Shown here: positions 22,441 to 31,584 of the stretch, piece after piece
Layout of the letters: each line of letters starts with the position of its first letter
Position numbering within the stretch: the stretch's first letter is position 1
From: Sanguibacter inulinus
GTDB lineage: Bacteria; Actinomycetota; Actinomycetes; Actinomycetales; Cellulomonadaceae
Reading direction: 5' to 3'
Assembly: GCF_013415325.1 (NCBI RefSeq)
Contig: NZ_JACBYE010000018.1
Location: 1 to 64,000, forward strand
DNA: 64,000 nt
Notes under the pieces: generated by a model
What the model was told of the DNA's origin: nothing
Database searches by the model: none
The model's input: the letters and a program-made list of their open reading frames with translations, nothing else
Made by a program: the position numbers and the translations under genes

Positions 22441-22943
22441 AGACCCTCACCTCGGACGGCGAGCGTGGAGCTCACGCTCGAGACGAGCTCGGCACCCTCG
22501 GTGCTGGGCGCTGCCTGGCTGGTCGCGGCGTCCGCGTCGGCGGGCAGGGCGTAGATGTCGCAGCGTGTGCTCACCATGGCGAGACCGGCGCGCTCGGTGA
22601 TCGACACGACGTGCAGGACCGTCACGAGCTCGTCGCCGGCGACGATCGGACGGTGGTGCACGAACCTCTCGTCGGCATGGACCACGCGAGAGAAGTCGAC
22701 CCCCGCCTCGGGGTCCTCGATGTACTGCGCCTCAGCGCGCTGTGCCACGAGGACCGCGAAGGTCGGGGGTGCGACGATGTCCGGATACCCCAAACCCCGC
22801 GCTGTGACCACATCGTGGTGCGCGGGGTGGGACGAACCTACTGCAGCAGCGAACTCACGGATCTTCTCTCGGCCAACCGAGTACGGGGCATTGGCCGGAT
22901 ACTCGCGCCCGACGTAGTCGAGGTTGACCGAGGAGGATGTCAT
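22437..22943 (-). CDS. hadA: FAS1-like dehydratase subunit HadA
   Basis: 168 residues from the ATG at 22943; the frame upstream runs through rpmG and is discarded. N-terminal MaoC/FAS1-like hot-dog domain with VGREYPANAPYSVGREKIREFAAAVG, GYPDIVAPPTFAVLV and VVHADERFVHHRPIVAGDEL. It lacks the full catalytic Asp/His hydratase motif, as expected for the non-catalytic or substrate-binding partner of HadB. It lies 23 nt after rpmG and overlaps hadB by 4 nt. Confidence 0.9.
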   Translation of the reverse strand: MTSSSVNLDYVGREYPANAPYSVGREKIREFAAAVGSSHPAHHDVVTARGLGYPDIVAPPTFAVLVAQRAEAQYIEDPEAGVDFSRVVHADERFVHHRPIVAGDELVTVLHVVSITERAGLAMVSTRCDIYALPADADAATSQAAPSTEGAELVSSVSSTLAVRGEGL

Positions 22944-22966
22944 CGCTGCGCTGGTGACCGAGAAGG

Positions 22967-23137
22967 TCAGCGGGTCTCGCGGTGCGGGTTGTGCTTGCTG
23001 CAGCGCGGGCAGAACTTCGCGAGCTCGAGACGGTCGGGGTTGTTCCGACGGTTCTTCTTCGTGATGTAGTTCCGCTCCTTGCACTCGACACAAGCGAGCG
23101 TGATCTTGGGGCGAACGTCTGAACTCTTGCTAGCCAC
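22967..23137 (-). CDS. rpmG: 50S ribosomal protein L33
   Basis: 56 residues, too short to stand out in an ORF scan. Starts at GTG with AGGTGG 7 nt upstream and reads [20 protein letters not shown], continuing through [22 protein letters not shown] to HRETR. Four cysteines (16, 19, 43, 46) make the zinc-binding C+ form. A 23S rRNA-binding protein near the tRNA E-site. Between tRNA-Met and hadA in the conserved tRNA-rpmG-hadAB block. Confidence 0.95.
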   Translation of the reverse strand: MASKSSDVRPKITLACVECKERNYITKKNRRNNPDRLELAKFCPRCSKHNPHRETR

Positions 23138-23222
23138 GGTCGTGCCACCTCTCGCGCCGCCGGGGGCGCTACGAACTTCGGATGACGCACACCGCCGGCC
23201 GGCGCGCGCGTGTTGCCAGTGC

Positions 23223-23299
23223 TGGTAGCGGGGGCGGGGCTCGAACCCGCGACCTCACGATTATGAGCCGTGCGCTCTGACCAACTGAGCTACCCCGCC
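23223..23299 (-). tRNA. tRNA-Met (CAT)
   Basis: 77 nt including an encoded CCA. Cloverleaf checked by eye: acceptor GGCGGGG/CCCCGCT (G1-U72 wobble), D arm AGCTC...GAGC, anticodon stem CACGG/TCGTG around loop CTCATAA (anticodon CAT), T arm GCGGG-TTCGAGC-CCCGC. The first pair and the D arm fit an elongator tRNA-Met (or Ile2 precursor) rather than an initiator. Confidence 0.93.
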
Positions 23300-23363
23300 G
23301 CATCGATGTCCAACGTCTGACGCAGGAGACATAGTCCCACGCCTGACGCCGACACACCAACAG

Positions 23364-23435
23364 AGCCCCCGATGGGAATCGGACCCATGACCTCAGTCTT
23401 ACCAAGACTGCGCTCTACCACTGAGCTACGGGGGC
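23364..23435 (-). tRNA. tRNA-Thr (GGT)
   Basis: 72 nt with no encoded CCA. Acceptor GCCCCCG/CGGGGGC, anticodon stem CAGTC/GACTG with loop TTGGTAA (anticodon GGT), T arm ATGGG-TCCGATT-CCCAT. Upstream of tRNA-Met and rpmG in the same direction. Confidence 0.94.
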
Positions 23436-23445
23436 AGCGCGGAAA

Positions 23446-23475
23446 ACATTACATGCTCAGGGGCTGGTAGACGAA
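23446..23475 (-). promoter_or_regulatory. Promoter of the tRNA-Thr/tRNA-Met/rpmG unit
   Basis: On the minus strand a -35-like TTCGTC (23475-23470) and a -10-like TAATGT (23451-23446) are separated by 18 bp, with the tRNA 5' end 10 nt beyond. It is one of the few A/T-rich spots in the region. Confidence 0.5.
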
Positions 23476-23800
23476 ATCGGCTCCGTGTGGTTCCGATCAC
23501 GGCCCTGACGCTCCGCGAACGACAACGATACAGCAGCCCAGGAGTGCTTCTGCACACCGCTGCCGACAGCCCGTCGCACCCCCCGGAGAGCACCGCCAGA
23601 CGGCGGGTTCGCGCGGGATCGGGCGCGGCCAGCTCGCGCCGGACCCACAGGACCGGCAGGGTGCGCCGGGGTCCGCGCGCAAGACCGGTGGGCGACGACA
23701 GTGCACGCACGCCGGACCCGCGCGTGACGGCGCAGGCACGCACGACCGGTCAGAGGAGAGCAGAGCAGGCTGCACCCCGACGCCAGACCCGGGAAGCACC
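23476..23800. other. Gene-free stretch between tRNA-Thr and tRNA-Tyr
   Basis: About 325 bp with several short six-frame ORFs of biased shadow composition and no start with a Shine-Dalgarno, no homology I recognise and no repeat. I see nothing functional apart from the flanking tRNA promoter and terminator. Confidence 0.5.
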
Positions 23801-23830
23801 GAAGGCGCCACCCTGACGGGTGACGCCTTC
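23801..23830 (-). terminator. Terminator downstream of tRNA-Tyr
   Basis: 7-bp stem GAAGGCG/CGCCTTC, one C/A mismatch, then CACCC/GGGTG and a TGAC loop. It begins 6 nt past the tRNA-Tyr 3' end. Confidence 0.75.
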
Positions 23831-23835
23831 TCGTG

Positions 23836-23917
23836 TGGCAACTGAGGGATTCGAACCCACGTAGTCTGTGACGGCTGATTTACAGTCAGCTCCCTTTGGC
23901 CGCTCGGGCAAGTTGCC
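23836..23917 (-). tRNA. tRNA-Tyr (GTA)
   Basis: 82-nt class II tRNA without encoded CCA. Acceptor GGCAACT/AGTTGCC, anticodon stem GCTGA/TCAGC with loop CTGTAAA (anticodon GTA), and a long variable arm. The T stem GTGGG/CCCTC contains a U-U mismatch at its second pair. Transcribed alone with its own terminator. Confidence 0.93.
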
Positions 23918-24093
23918 GTGATGACTTCTGCGGGTAGATCGTGCTGGTCAGCACCCGGACGAGCCGGATGCAGCCACCTACGCTGCAGGAGCACCCCAAC
24001 AATACAAGAGGGTCCGGCCAGGACGAAATCCGTGGCGCGAAGGTGTCGCAGGACACCCTGACCTGGCAGGCACCAGCGGCGTACGGTGGCGGC

Positions 24094-25101
24094 GTGACGA
24101 CATCTCCAGCCTCGCCCACTCCCGCCACCCCGGGGAGTCCCGACGGACCGGGTAGCACCGCCACCGACGCCTCGGCCAGCACCACCTCGACAGACGCAGC
24201 CCGCGGATCAGCGCGCTGGGGCCTCACGCTCGGCATCGCCAGCTACGCCATGTGGGGCACGCTCCCCCTCTACTTCCCGCTGCTCCAGCCAGCCGGGGCG
24301 CTCGAGATCATCGCGCACAGGATCGTCTGGAGCCTGCTGTTCTGCCTCGTGCTCCTCCTTGCCACCCGGCAGATGCGCGGCTACCTGGCGGTCATGCGCT
24401 CGGGCCGCATGCTCGCCGTCCTCTCGGCCGCCGCAGTGCTGGTCGCGGCCAACTGGACCATCTACGTCTTCGCCGTGACGTCGGACCACGTGGTCGACGC
24501 TGCCCTCGGGTACTTCATCAACCCGCTCGTCACGGTCTTGCTCGCGGTGCTCGTGCTCAAAGAACGGCTGCGCCCTGCCCAGTGGGTGGCGCTCGGCTTC
24601 GGCGGTGCCGCGGTGGTGGTCATCACCGCAGGGCTGGGGACAGTGCCCTGGGTGGCTCTCGGTGTCGCCTTCTCCTTCGGCTTCTACGGGCTGCTGAAGA
24701 ACCGTGCCGGCCGGACCGTCCCGGCGATCCCCGGTCTCGCGGTCGAGACGACGGTCCTGGCCCCCGTCGCCGTCCTCTACCTCCTCTGGCTGGGCGCACA
24801 GGGCACGAGCACCTTCGTCCAGGAGGGCACGGGACACGCGCTGCTGCTCGTGTCCTCAGGCATCGTCACCGCGCTCCCCCTGCTGTGCTTCGGCGCGGCC
24901 GCCCGCCTGCTGCCGCTGAGCGTGGTCGGGATGCTCCAGTACCTGGCGCCGATCATGCAGCTCGCGCTCGGGGTGCTCGTGTTCCACGAGGAGATGCCCG
25001 TGGTGCGCTGGGTCGGGTTCTCCCTCGTGTGGTGCGCCCTGGTGCTGCTCACGGTCGACGCACTCAGGTCTCTGCGGGTCGCCCGCGTCGCGCAGCGCTG
25101 A
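24094..25101 (+). CDS. rarD: EamA/RarD-family permease
   Basis: 335 residues starting at GTG 24094. A -10-like TACGGT lies 6 nt upstream and CTGACC 18 bp before that, suggesting a leaderless transcript; the longer frame upstream crosses this promoter. After a 45-residue Ser/Thr/Ala cytoplasmic head come about ten helices, with RarD hallmarks YAMWGTLPLYFPLL, AHRIVWS, AANWTIYVFAV, ALGYFINPLVTVLLAVLVLKERL and LQYLAPIMQLALGVLVFHE. Members export or import small metabolites; the substrate is unknown here. Confidence 0.92.
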   Translation: MTTSPASPTPATPGSPDGPGSTATDASASTTSTDAARGSARWGLTLGIASYAMWGTLPLYFPLLQPAGALEIIAHRIVWSLLFCLVLLLATRQMRGYLAVMRSGRMLAVLSAAAVLVAANWTIYVFAVTSDHVVDAALGYFINPLVTVLLAVLVLKERLRPAQWVALGFGGAAVVVITAGLGTVPWVALGVAFSFGFYGLLKNRAGRTVPAIPGLAVETTVLAPVAVLYLLWLGAQGTSTFVQEGTGHALLLVSSGIVTALPLLCFGAAARLLPLSVVGMLQYLAPIMQLALGVLVFHEEMPVVRWVGFSLVWCALVLLTVDALRSLRVARVAQR

Positions 25102-25291
25102 TCTCGCCACCCCGCTCACCGTCTCACCCCGCCTGCCGCTGCTGCCGTCACGCTCCGTTCGCTGTCCCCTCAGGCCCCGCTGAGCACGTCCTGCCGGGTG
25201 CCCACGAGCGTCGTCCACACCCCCTCACGCGCCCTGCGCGCATCAGATACCGTTGCCTGAACCCCTATCCCGTCTCACGAGGAGTCTCACC

Positions 25292-25789
25292 GTGGCCGAT
25301 TCATCGATGGACATCGTCAGCAAGGTCGACCGCCAAGAGGTCGACAACGCCCTCAACCAGGCGGTCAAGGAGGTCGCGCAGCGCTACGACTTCAAGAACA
25401 TCGGCGCGTCGATCGCCTGGAGCGGCACCGAGAAGATCGTCATGATCGCGAACTCCGAGGAGCGCGTCCTCGCGATCCTCGACGTGCTGCAGTCCAAGCT
25501 CATCAAGCGTGGTGTCTCGCTCAAGCACCTCGACACCGGCGAGAACGAGCCGCAGCTGTCCGGCAAGGAGTACCGCCTCGAGGCGACCCTCAAGGAGGGC
25601 CTCGCGGGCGAGAACGCCAAGAAGGTCACCAAGCTGATCCGCGACGAGGGCCCCAAGGGCGTCAAGACGCAGATCACCGGCGACGAGGTCCGCGCCACGA
25701 GCAAGTCGCGCGACGACCTGCAGGAGGTCCAGGCGCTCCTCAAGAACGCCGACCTCGACTTTGCCGTGCAGTTCACCAACTACCGCTGA
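25292..25789 (+). CDS. yajQ: YajQ-family nucleotide-binding protein
   Basis: 165 residues from GTG 25292 with GAGGAG 7 nt upstream. [35 protein letters not shown] and [20 protein letters not shown] followed by LQEVQALLK are diagnostic of the two-ferredoxin-fold YajQ family (about 163 residues). Family members bind c-di-GMP or RNA and act as regulators in some bacteria; whether this one does is unknown. The HAD gene follows after 2 nt, so they are co-transcribed. Confidence 0.95.
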   Translation: MADSSMDIVSKVDRQEVDNALNQAVKEVAQRYDFKNIGASIAWSGTEKIVMIANSEERVLAILDVLQSKLIKRGVSLKHLDTGENEPQLSGKEYRLEATLKEGLAGENAKKVTKLIRDEGPKGVKTQITGDEVRATSKSRDDLQEVQALLKNADLDFAVQFTNYR

Positions 25790-25791
25790 CC

Positions 25792-26676
25792 GTGCCGCTG
25801 CCCCGCGTCGTCGCGACAGACCTCGACGGCACGCTGCTGCACTCCGACGGCTCGTTGTCGGAGCGGTCACGTGTCGCGCTGCGCGCCGTCGAGGACGCCG
25901 GCGTCCACGTGCTCTTCGTGACGGCGCGCCCGCCGCGCTGGCTCACCGGCCTGGCCGACGCGATCGGCGGGCACGGGCACGTGATCTGCCTCGGCGGCGC
26001 GGGGGTCTTCGAGGTCGCGACGTCGCGGGTCAGCGAGGTGCACGCCTTCGGCGAGACGGCGGTCCGCGAGGTCGTCGCCGACCTGCGCCGCGCGGTCCCG
26101 GGCATCGCCTTCGGCCTCGAGGGGCCTGACGGACCGTCCTTCGACCCACGGTTCTACGCCGAGGACGACCATGTCGTCGCGGAGGCGCCCCGGGTCCCTG
26201 TCGAGGACCTGCTCGACCAGCCTGTCGGCAAGCTGCTCGCACGGCACCGCGAGATGCCCGACGAGACCTTCTTCGACGCCGTCCGGGAGACCGTCGGCGA
26301 ACGCGCGATGCTCGCCTTCTCGGGGGCCGCAGGTCTCGCCGAGATGACGGCTCCGGGCGTCACCAAGGCGACGGCGCTCGAGCACTGGTGCTCGAGCCGC
26401 GGCATCGACGCAGCCGACGTGTGGGCCTTCGGCGACATGCCGAACGACCTGCCGATGCTTCGCTGGGCCGGTCGCTCGATCGCCGTCGCGAACGCGCACC
26501 CCGACGTGCTCGCCGCCGCGACCCACAGCACGACCTCGAACGACGACGACGGCGTGGCCCGAGCCCTCGAGGCCCTGGTCCCCGACGTTGTCGAACCTGA
26601 GGTCGTCTCTGAGGACCTCACCGAGGAGCTCTCGGGGAGCGTCGAGCAGGACGCAGCCCCCGAGGCCGTCTCCTGA
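25792..26676 (+). CDS. HAD-superfamily Cof-type phosphatase
   Basis: 294 residues from GTG 25792. HAD motif I DLDGTLL near residue 10, motif II VTAR, motif III lysine in APGVTKATALE, and motif IV FGDMPNDLPML, with a C2B-type cap between II and III: the Cof/YidA class that dephosphorylates sugar phosphates or similar metabolites. An acidic C-terminal tail of about 35 residues is atypical. Substrate not deducible. Confidence 0.9.
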   Translation: MPLPRVVATDLDGTLLHSDGSLSERSRVALRAVEDAGVHVLFVTARPPRWLTGLADAIGGHGHVICLGGAGVFEVATSRVSEVHAFGETAVREVVADLRRAVPGIAFGLEGPDGPSFDPRFYAEDDHVVAEAPRVPVEDLLDQPVGKLLARHREMPDETFFDAVRETVGERAMLAFSGAAGLAEMTAPGVTKATALEHWCSSRGIDAADVWAFGDMPNDLPMLRWAGRSIAVANAHPDVLAAATHSTTSNDDDGVARALEALVPDVVEPEVVSEDLTEELSGSVEQDAAPEAVS

Positions 26677-26722
26677 CCTGGGTCCACGCCGGATCCTGAC
26701 CCGGTCCGTCGATCGACGCGGC

Positions 26723-26747
26723 GGTGCACTCCCTCTCGGGAGGCACC
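26723..26747. terminator. Bidirectional hairpin between HAD gene and chemoreceptor
   Basis: GGTGC-A-CTCCC stem pairs with GGGAGGCACC around a TCTC loop (one bulged A), centrally placed between convergent genes. Confidence 0.7.
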
Positions 26748-26778
26748 ACCACGCGGGCTGGACGCGTGACCGCGCTGC

Positions 26779-28380
26779 TCAGAAGGTGAAGCGCCGCACC
26801 TCGGTGCGCAGCGCCGACGCCATCGCGGCGAGGTCGTTGACCGCCGCCTGCGTCTGCGCGGCGGCCTCGGTCGTGAGCGTGGCGGCACCCGAGACACCCG
26901 TGATCGTCGCGGCGATCTCGCCGCTGCCGTCGGCCGCGACCTGGACCGAGCGGCTCATCTCGGCCGTCGTGGCGGTCTGCTCCTCGACCGCAGACGCGAT
27001 CGAGAGCTGGAACTCGTTGATCTCGGAGATGATCGTCGAGATCTCGCTGATCGCCTCGACGGCCCCGCTCGTGTCGGACTGGATGGACTCGACCCGGCGC
27101 GCGATGTCCTGCGTCGCGCGGGCGGTCTCCTGCGAGAGCTCCTTGACCTCGTTCGCGACGACCGCGAAGCCCTTGCCCGCCTCACCGGCGCGCGCAGCCT
27201 CGATGGTCGCGTTGAGAGCGAGCAGGTTGGTCTGCTCGGCGATGCTCGTGATGACCTTGACGACGTCCCCGATCTCCCGCGACGAGATGCCCAGACGGCT
27301 GACCCGCTCGGTGGTCTGCTCGGCCGAGGCGACTGCCTGCGCGGCGACGCGCGCTGCGTCGTTGGCGGACTGCGAGATCTCCCGGATCGCGGCGCCCATC
27401 TCGCCAGCGCCGTCGGCCACACGGCCCACGTTCTGCGACACCTCGTCGGCCGAGGCTGCGACCACGCCCGACTGGGCCGAGGTCTCCTCGGCGGCCGAGG
27501 CGATCTGCGCCGCCGTCGCGGAGAGCTCTTCGGAGGCCGCGGCGACACCGTCGGCCGAGCCGACGACCGAGGACATGACCGACCGGACGTCGAGGATCGC
27601 AGCGTCGAGGGCCTGCGCCATGCGTCCGATCTCGTCGCCCGAGGTGACACCCGTCGTCGCGAGCAGGTCGCCCTGCGCGAGGCGGTCTGTGGCCTTCTGC
27701 ACGCGGCGGACGTCGCGCAGGATCGCGCGGGTGACGAAGAAGGCCAGGAGCCCCGAGGCGAGGATCCCGACGGTGAGCGTCACGGCGACGAGGATCATCG
27801 CGGCGCGCGCGTTGGCCGCCCCCTCGGCGGCGCGGCTCTCGCCCTGGGCTGCCTGAGCCGTGGTCTCGGCTGTGAAGGGCTCGACGAAGGCCGTGATCAT
27901 CGGCCGGATGGTCTCCTGGAAGTTCGTCGCGAACCCGGCGTCGTCTCCGGCGTCGGCGAGCGAGAAGAGCTCACCCTCCGAGGCCTCGTAGAAGGCGTCG
28001 AGCTTGCTGCGGAAGGAGTCCATGCTCGCGCTGTCGATCTCGAAGGGCGCGTAGTCCTCGATGAGCGCGTCGATCTCGCCGCGGCGCTCGGTGAGCTCGG
28101 TGCGCAGGACCTCGCGGGTCTCCTCGTCGGCCATGCCGTACTGGGTGATGCGGGCTCGGTCGCCCTGGAACGCACGCTGGATCTCGCCGAGCACCACCAT
28201 CGGGGCGACGTTCTCCGTGTAGAGCTGCGCCTGGCCGTCACGCAGCGACGCGATGCGCTGGACCGCGAGCAGTCCGGTGACGAGCGCGGCGACGGCCATG
28301 AGGGCGATCGCGGCACCGATCTTCAGACCGAGAGGTCGGTTCGACAGGGAGTGCCACGGGCGGCGGGGGGTGGACGGCAT
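26779..28380 (-). CDS. Methyl-accepting chemotaxis protein
   Basis: 533 residues from ATG 28380, with GAGGAG 6 nt upstream; the longer frame has no ribosome site. Helix 1 (about 18-40), an extracytoplasmic four-helix-bundle sensor with YTENVAPMVVLGEIQRAFQGDRARI, helix 2 (about 200-225), HAMP, and a long coiled coil. The conserved signalling tip reads RAGEAGKGFAVVANEVKELSQET. Such receptors feed CheA through CheW; no che genes lie in the window, so this is an orphan receptor gene. Ligand unknown. Confidence 0.93.
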   Translation of the reverse strand: MPSTPRRPWHSLSNRPLGLKIGAAIALMAVAALVTGLLAVQRIASLRDGQAQLYTENVAPMVVLGEIQRAFQGDRARITQYGMADEETREVLRTELTERRGEIDALIEDYAPFEIDSASMDSFRSKLDAFYEASEGELFSLADAGDDAGFATNFQETIRPMITAFVEPFTAETTAQAAQGESRAAEGAANARAAMILVAVTLTVGILASGLLAFFVTRAILRDVRRVQKATDRLAQGDLLATTGVTSGDEIGRMAQALDAAILDVRSVMSSVVGSADGVAAASEELSATAAQIASAAEETSAQSGVVAASADEVSQNVGRVADGAGEMGAAIREISQSANDAARVAAQAVASAEQTTERVSRLGISSREIGDVVKVITSIAEQTNLLALNATIEAARAGEAGKGFAVVANEVKELSQETARATQDIARRVESIQSDTSGAVEAISEISTIISEINEFQLSIASAVEEQTATTAEMSRSVQVAADGSGEIAATITGVSGAATLTTEAAAQTQAAVNDLAAMASALRTEVRRFTF

Positions 28381-28459
28381 GAGCGTGCTCCTCGATGAAC
28401 ATGGGCGCACCCTGGCGGGTGCTCCACACTCATCGGCCACGCACGTCACGCTGTGACAT

Positions 28460-28484
28460 GTCCCCCGGGTGATATCCGGGGGAC
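28460..28484 (-). terminator. Terminator downstream of htpX
   Basis: Perfect 9-bp stem GTCCCCCGG/CCGGGGGAC with a 7-nt GTGATAT loop, 37 nt beyond the htpX stop. Confidence 0.75.
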
Positions 28485-28520
28485 GGTGTGACACGGCGTC
28501 GGCCGCGCTACCCCGACCTG

Positions 28521-29423
28521 TCAGTACCGGGTGATCGGCCCGTCCTGCGTCCCCCGGCGGCCTGCAGGTCCGCCGGCCATGCGCTCGAGCCGCTGGATGC
28601 GCTCAGGCATCGGCGGGTGGGTCGCGAAGAGCCTGCGGGCCCCACCCCCGCGGAAGGGGTTCGCGATCATCATGTGCGAGACGTCGACGAGACGCTGGTC
28701 CTGCGGCAGCGGCGCACGCTGGGTCCCGGACTCGAGCTTGCGCAGCGCGGAGGCCAGGGCGAGCGGGTCACCGGTGAGCTTGGCACCGTCTTCGTCGGCG
28801 TCGTACTCGCGGGTCCGCGAGATCGCGAGCTGCACGACCGTCGCGGCGAGCGGGGCGAGGAAGGCCATCGCGAGCATGGCGAGCGGGTTGCCTCCGCGGT
28901 CGCGGTTCCCACCGAAGAACATCAAGAACTGCGCGATCCCGGTGATGACACCGGCGAAGGCCGAGGCGACCGACGAGGTGAGGATGTCGCGGTTGTAGAC
29001 GTGCATGAGCTCGTGACCGAGCACCCCGCGGAGCTCGCGCTCGTCGAGCAGCGTGAGGATCCCCTCGGTGCAGCAGACCGCGGCGTTCTGCGGGTTGCGG
29101 CCCGTCGCGAAGGCGTTCGGCGCGGCTGTCGGCGACACGTACAGGCGAGGCATCGGCTGGCGGGCGGCTGTCGAGAGCTCCCGCACGATCCTGTACATCG
29201 CGGGCTGCTCGATCTCGCTCACGGGGCGCGCGTGCATCGCGCGGATCGCCAGCTTGTCGGAGTTCCAGTACCCGTAGGCGGTCGTCACGACACCGATGCC
29301 GCAGAACAGCACGAGCATCGTGCCGCTGCCCTGCCCCACGAGAGCCCACAGCCCGAGCAGCACGGCCCACATGAGACCGAACAGCACGGCCGTCTTGAGT
29401 CCGTTGTAGTGCCTGTGCCCCAT
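28521..29423 (-). CDS. htpX: Membrane zinc metalloprotease HtpX
   Basis: 300 residues from ATG 29423 with AGAGGTGGG upstream. Two N-terminal helices, then the M48 zinc site HELMH (137-141), a second helix pair, and the third ligand glutamate in [14 protein letters not shown]-terminal [16 protein letters not shown] is typical. It degrades damaged membrane proteins, and in many bacteria is induced by envelope stress. Monocistronic, bounded by hairpins. Confidence 0.95.
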   Translation of the reverse strand: MGHRHYNGLKTAVLFGLMWAVLLGLWALVGQGSGTMLVLFCGIGVVTTAYGYWNSDKLAIRAMHARPVSEIEQPAMYRIVRELSTAARQPMPRLYVSPTAAPNAFATGRNPQNAAVCCTEGILTLLDERELRGVLGHELMHVYNRDILTSSVASAFAGVITGIAQFLMFFGGNRDRGGNPLAMLAMAFLAPLAATVVQLAISRTREYDADEDGAKLTGDPLALASALRKLESGTQRAPLPQDQRLVDVSHMMIANPFRGGGARRLFATHPPMPERIQRLERMAGGPAGRRGTQDGPITRY

Positions 29424-29604
29424 CGTGCCCACCTCTGGTCTGAGTCTTGCGTCGTCTATCTGCCACAACGCACGAGCCCCCGTGGGCGTTCCCGTCTCCA
29501 GGAAGCTCACAGGGACTCGTCAGCGGCCGGTCAGCCGGGACCGTGCCGTCGGACCGGGGCCATACCGACGCCGGACAGGCCGGGGTCGGTACGGCCGGCG
29601 TCGT

Positions 29605-30978
29605 TCAGCGCCCGAGGGTGATGTCCAGCATCTCCTCGCGCGAGACGACCTTGATGCGCTCGCGCCCGACGGCCTCGCCGAGGGCACGCTCGTGCGCGTC
29701 GAGGAGCTCCCAGCCCGACCACTGCACGACCTCGACCCCGCGGTCCGCGAGGAACCCGGTGATCGCGTCGGGCGAGGGCTGGGGCGCTGAGGCGAAGCCG
29801 TCCTGGACGCTGTCCTCGACGAGGTGACGGATGGTCTCCGAGGCGTCGGACTTGGTGTGGCCGATGAGACCGACGGGGCCGCGCTTGATCCAGCCTGTGC
29901 AGTACACGCCCTCGAGGTGCTCGCCGTCGAGGTCGAGGACCCGGCCCTCGGCGTTGGGCACGACACCCTTGACGTCGTCGAAGGGCAGCTCGGCGAGCGG
30001 AGAGCCGAAGTAGCCGACCGCGCGGTACACGGCCTGGACGGGCCAGTCGTGCGTCTCGCCGGTGCGGCTGACGGTGCCGTCGCCGTTGAGGCGGGTGCGC
30101 TCGGTGCGCAGCGCGTCGACCTTGCCGTCGCCGTCGGTGTCGAGGATCTCGGCCGGAGCGTGCAGGAAGTGCAGGTGCAGGCGGCGCGAGGCGGAGAAGG
30201 TCGACGGGTCCTTGAGGGTCCAGTCGGTGAGGGTCTTGACGACCTGCTTCGTCTGGTTGGACGAGCCGATCGCGGCCATCGAGCCCTCGTCGAACTCGAA
30301 GTCCTCGGGGTAGACGATCACGTCGACGTCGGGGACGTGCCCGAGCTCGCGGAGCTCGAGCGGGGAGAACTTCGCCTGCGCGGGGCCGCGGCGGGCGAAG
30401 ACGTGCACGTCGGTGACGGGCGAGGCCTTGAGACCCTCGTAGACGTTCGCGGGGATCTCGGTGACGAGCAGGTCGTCCGCGTGCTTGGCCAAGACCCGGG
30501 CGACGTCGAGGGCGACGTTGCCGGCCCCGATGACCGCGACCTGCTGCGCCTCGAGCGGCCAGGTGGTCGGGACGTGCGGGTGGCCGTCGTACCAGGACAC
30601 GAAGTCGGCCGCGCCGTAGGAGCCGTCGAGCTCGGTCCCCGGGATGTCCAGGGGGGCGTCGGTGATCGCACCCGTCGAGAAGATCACCGCGTCGTAGAAC
30701 TCGCGGAGCTCGTCGAGCTTGATGTCGATGCCGTAGTCGACGTTCGACAGCAGGCGGATGTCCCCGCGCTCGAGCACCCTGTGCAGGGCGGTGATGATCT
30801 GCTTGATCCGCGGGTGGTCGGGCGCGACGCCGTAGCGCACGAGACCGAAGGGCGCGGGCAGCCGCTCGAAGAGGTCGATGGAGACGTCGAGCTCCGTCTT
30901 GGAGAGGATGTCGGCGGCGTAGATGCCGGCCGGTCCGGCCCCGACGATCGCGACGCGCAGCTGACGGTCAGTGCTCAC
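29605..30978 (-). CDS. fprA: Ferredoxin/flavodoxin-NADP+ reductase, adrenodoxin-reductase type
   Basis: 457 residues from GTG 30978. FAD-binding VAIVGAGPAGIYAADIL at the N terminus, FERLPAPFGLVRYGVAPDH, NADP-binding VIGAGNVALDVARVL near residue 165, and C-terminal GWIKRGPVGLIGHTKSDA: the FprA/adrenodoxin reductase family of mycobacteria. It transfers electrons between NADPH and ferredoxin. A DtxR/IdeR-like box overlaps a -10-like TAGACT about 65 bp upstream, suggesting iron control. Confidence 0.94.
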   Translation of the reverse strand: MSTDRQLRVAIVGAGPAGIYAADILSKTELDVSIDLFERLPAPFGLVRYGVAPDHPRIKQIITALHRVLERGDIRLLSNVDYGIDIKLDELREFYDAVIFSTGAITDAPLDIPGTELDGSYGAADFVSWYDGHPHVPTTWPLEAQQVAVIGAGNVALDVARVLAKHADDLLVTEIPANVYEGLKASPVTDVHVFARRGPAQAKFSPLELRELGHVPDVDVIVYPEDFEFDEGSMAAIGSSNQTKQVVKTLTDWTLKDPSTFSASRRLHLHFLHAPAEILDTDGDGKVDALRTERTRLNGDGTVSRTGETHDWPVQAVYRAVGYFGSPLAELPFDDVKGVVPNAEGRVLDLDGEHLEGVYCTGWIKRGPVGLIGHTKSDASETIRHLVEDSVQDGFASAPQPSPDAITGFLADRGVEVVQWSGWELLDAHERALGEAVGRERIKVVSREEMLDITLGR

Positions 30979-31040
30979 GGAGATGCATGCCTTCCGGTAG
31001 GTGTCCCGAGCGCGGCTCGGCAGAGTGGTGCTCCTGGTAC

Positions 31041-31059
31041 TTAGTCTAGGCTTACCCGC
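31041..31059. promoter_or_regulatory. DtxR/IdeR-like iron box upstream of fprA
   Basis: TTAGTCTAGGCTTACCCGC matches 13 of 19 positions of the actinobacterial DtxR/IdeR consensus TTAGGTTAGGCTAACCTAA, including the TAGGCT centre. On the minus strand TAGACT (31048-31043) is a good -10, so the regulator would occlude the promoter. Confidence 0.5.
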
Positions 31060-31104
31060 GCCGCTCAGGGACGACGGAGGGCCCTGGACAGGCGCACCAG
31101 GGGC

Positions 31105-31584
31105 TCAGCCCGCGAGGCGCAGGCTGTCCTGGATCTCACGGACCTGGCCGAAGAACGCCTCGGTCTGCGGGCCTGTGCACGTGCCCGTGACCTGCACGAC
31201 GTCGAAGACCGGGCCGTTCTCGAGCACGCACATGCGCAGGGCCTGGACGAGCGTGCCGCCCTTGCCGTCGGAGAAGTACCCCTCGACCCGCATGCCGGGC
31301 GCCCCGAGGATCTCCACCGAGTCCTCACGCAGGGTCTGGGTGAACCTGGGCAGGGCCTTGAGGCTCTTGTTGACGGCGGCACGCGAGTCGGCGACGGTGT
31401 GGCCGACCCCGAACCTCTGTACCGTGACCAGCACGTTCGGCCGGAACTGCCCCGAGGGGACCTCCGCGGCGAGGGCCAGCGGCAGCCCGACACCGGCGAG
31501 GGCGACCCAGCCGTCGGGCTGGTCGATCTCGAGCGCCGGGTACGCCGGGAAGGCCTCGGACGGGAAGGCGAGCGTGCCGGGCAT
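31105..31584 (-). CDS. Small PsbP/DcrB-like protein of the phosphosignalling operon
   Basis: 159 residues. The ATG (31584) overlaps the previous stop in TGATG. No signal peptide. It has alternating strands and helices with PDGWVALA, PNVLVTVQRF, EDSVEILGAPGMRVEGYFSDG and a final helix TEAFFGQVREIQDSLRL. This layout recalls the PsbP/MOG1/DcrB alpha-beta fold found in LpqN-like actinobacterial proteins, but the match is by pattern only. Last gene of the five-gene kinase/phosphatase operon; function unknown. Confidence 0.65.
   Translation of the reverse strand: MPGTLAFPSEAFPAYPALEIDQPDGWVALAGVGLPLALAAEVPSGQFRPNVLVTVQRFGVGHTVADSRAAVNKSLKALPRFTQTLREDSVEILGAPGMRVEGYFSDGKGGTLVQALRMCVLENGPVFDVVQVTGTCTGPQTEAFFGQVREIQDSLRLAG

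Noticed and set aside
22006-22943. Mycolic acid biosynthesis genes
   Set aside because: hadA/hadB with rpmG are widespread in actinobacteria lacking mycolates; no other mycolate gene is in the window.
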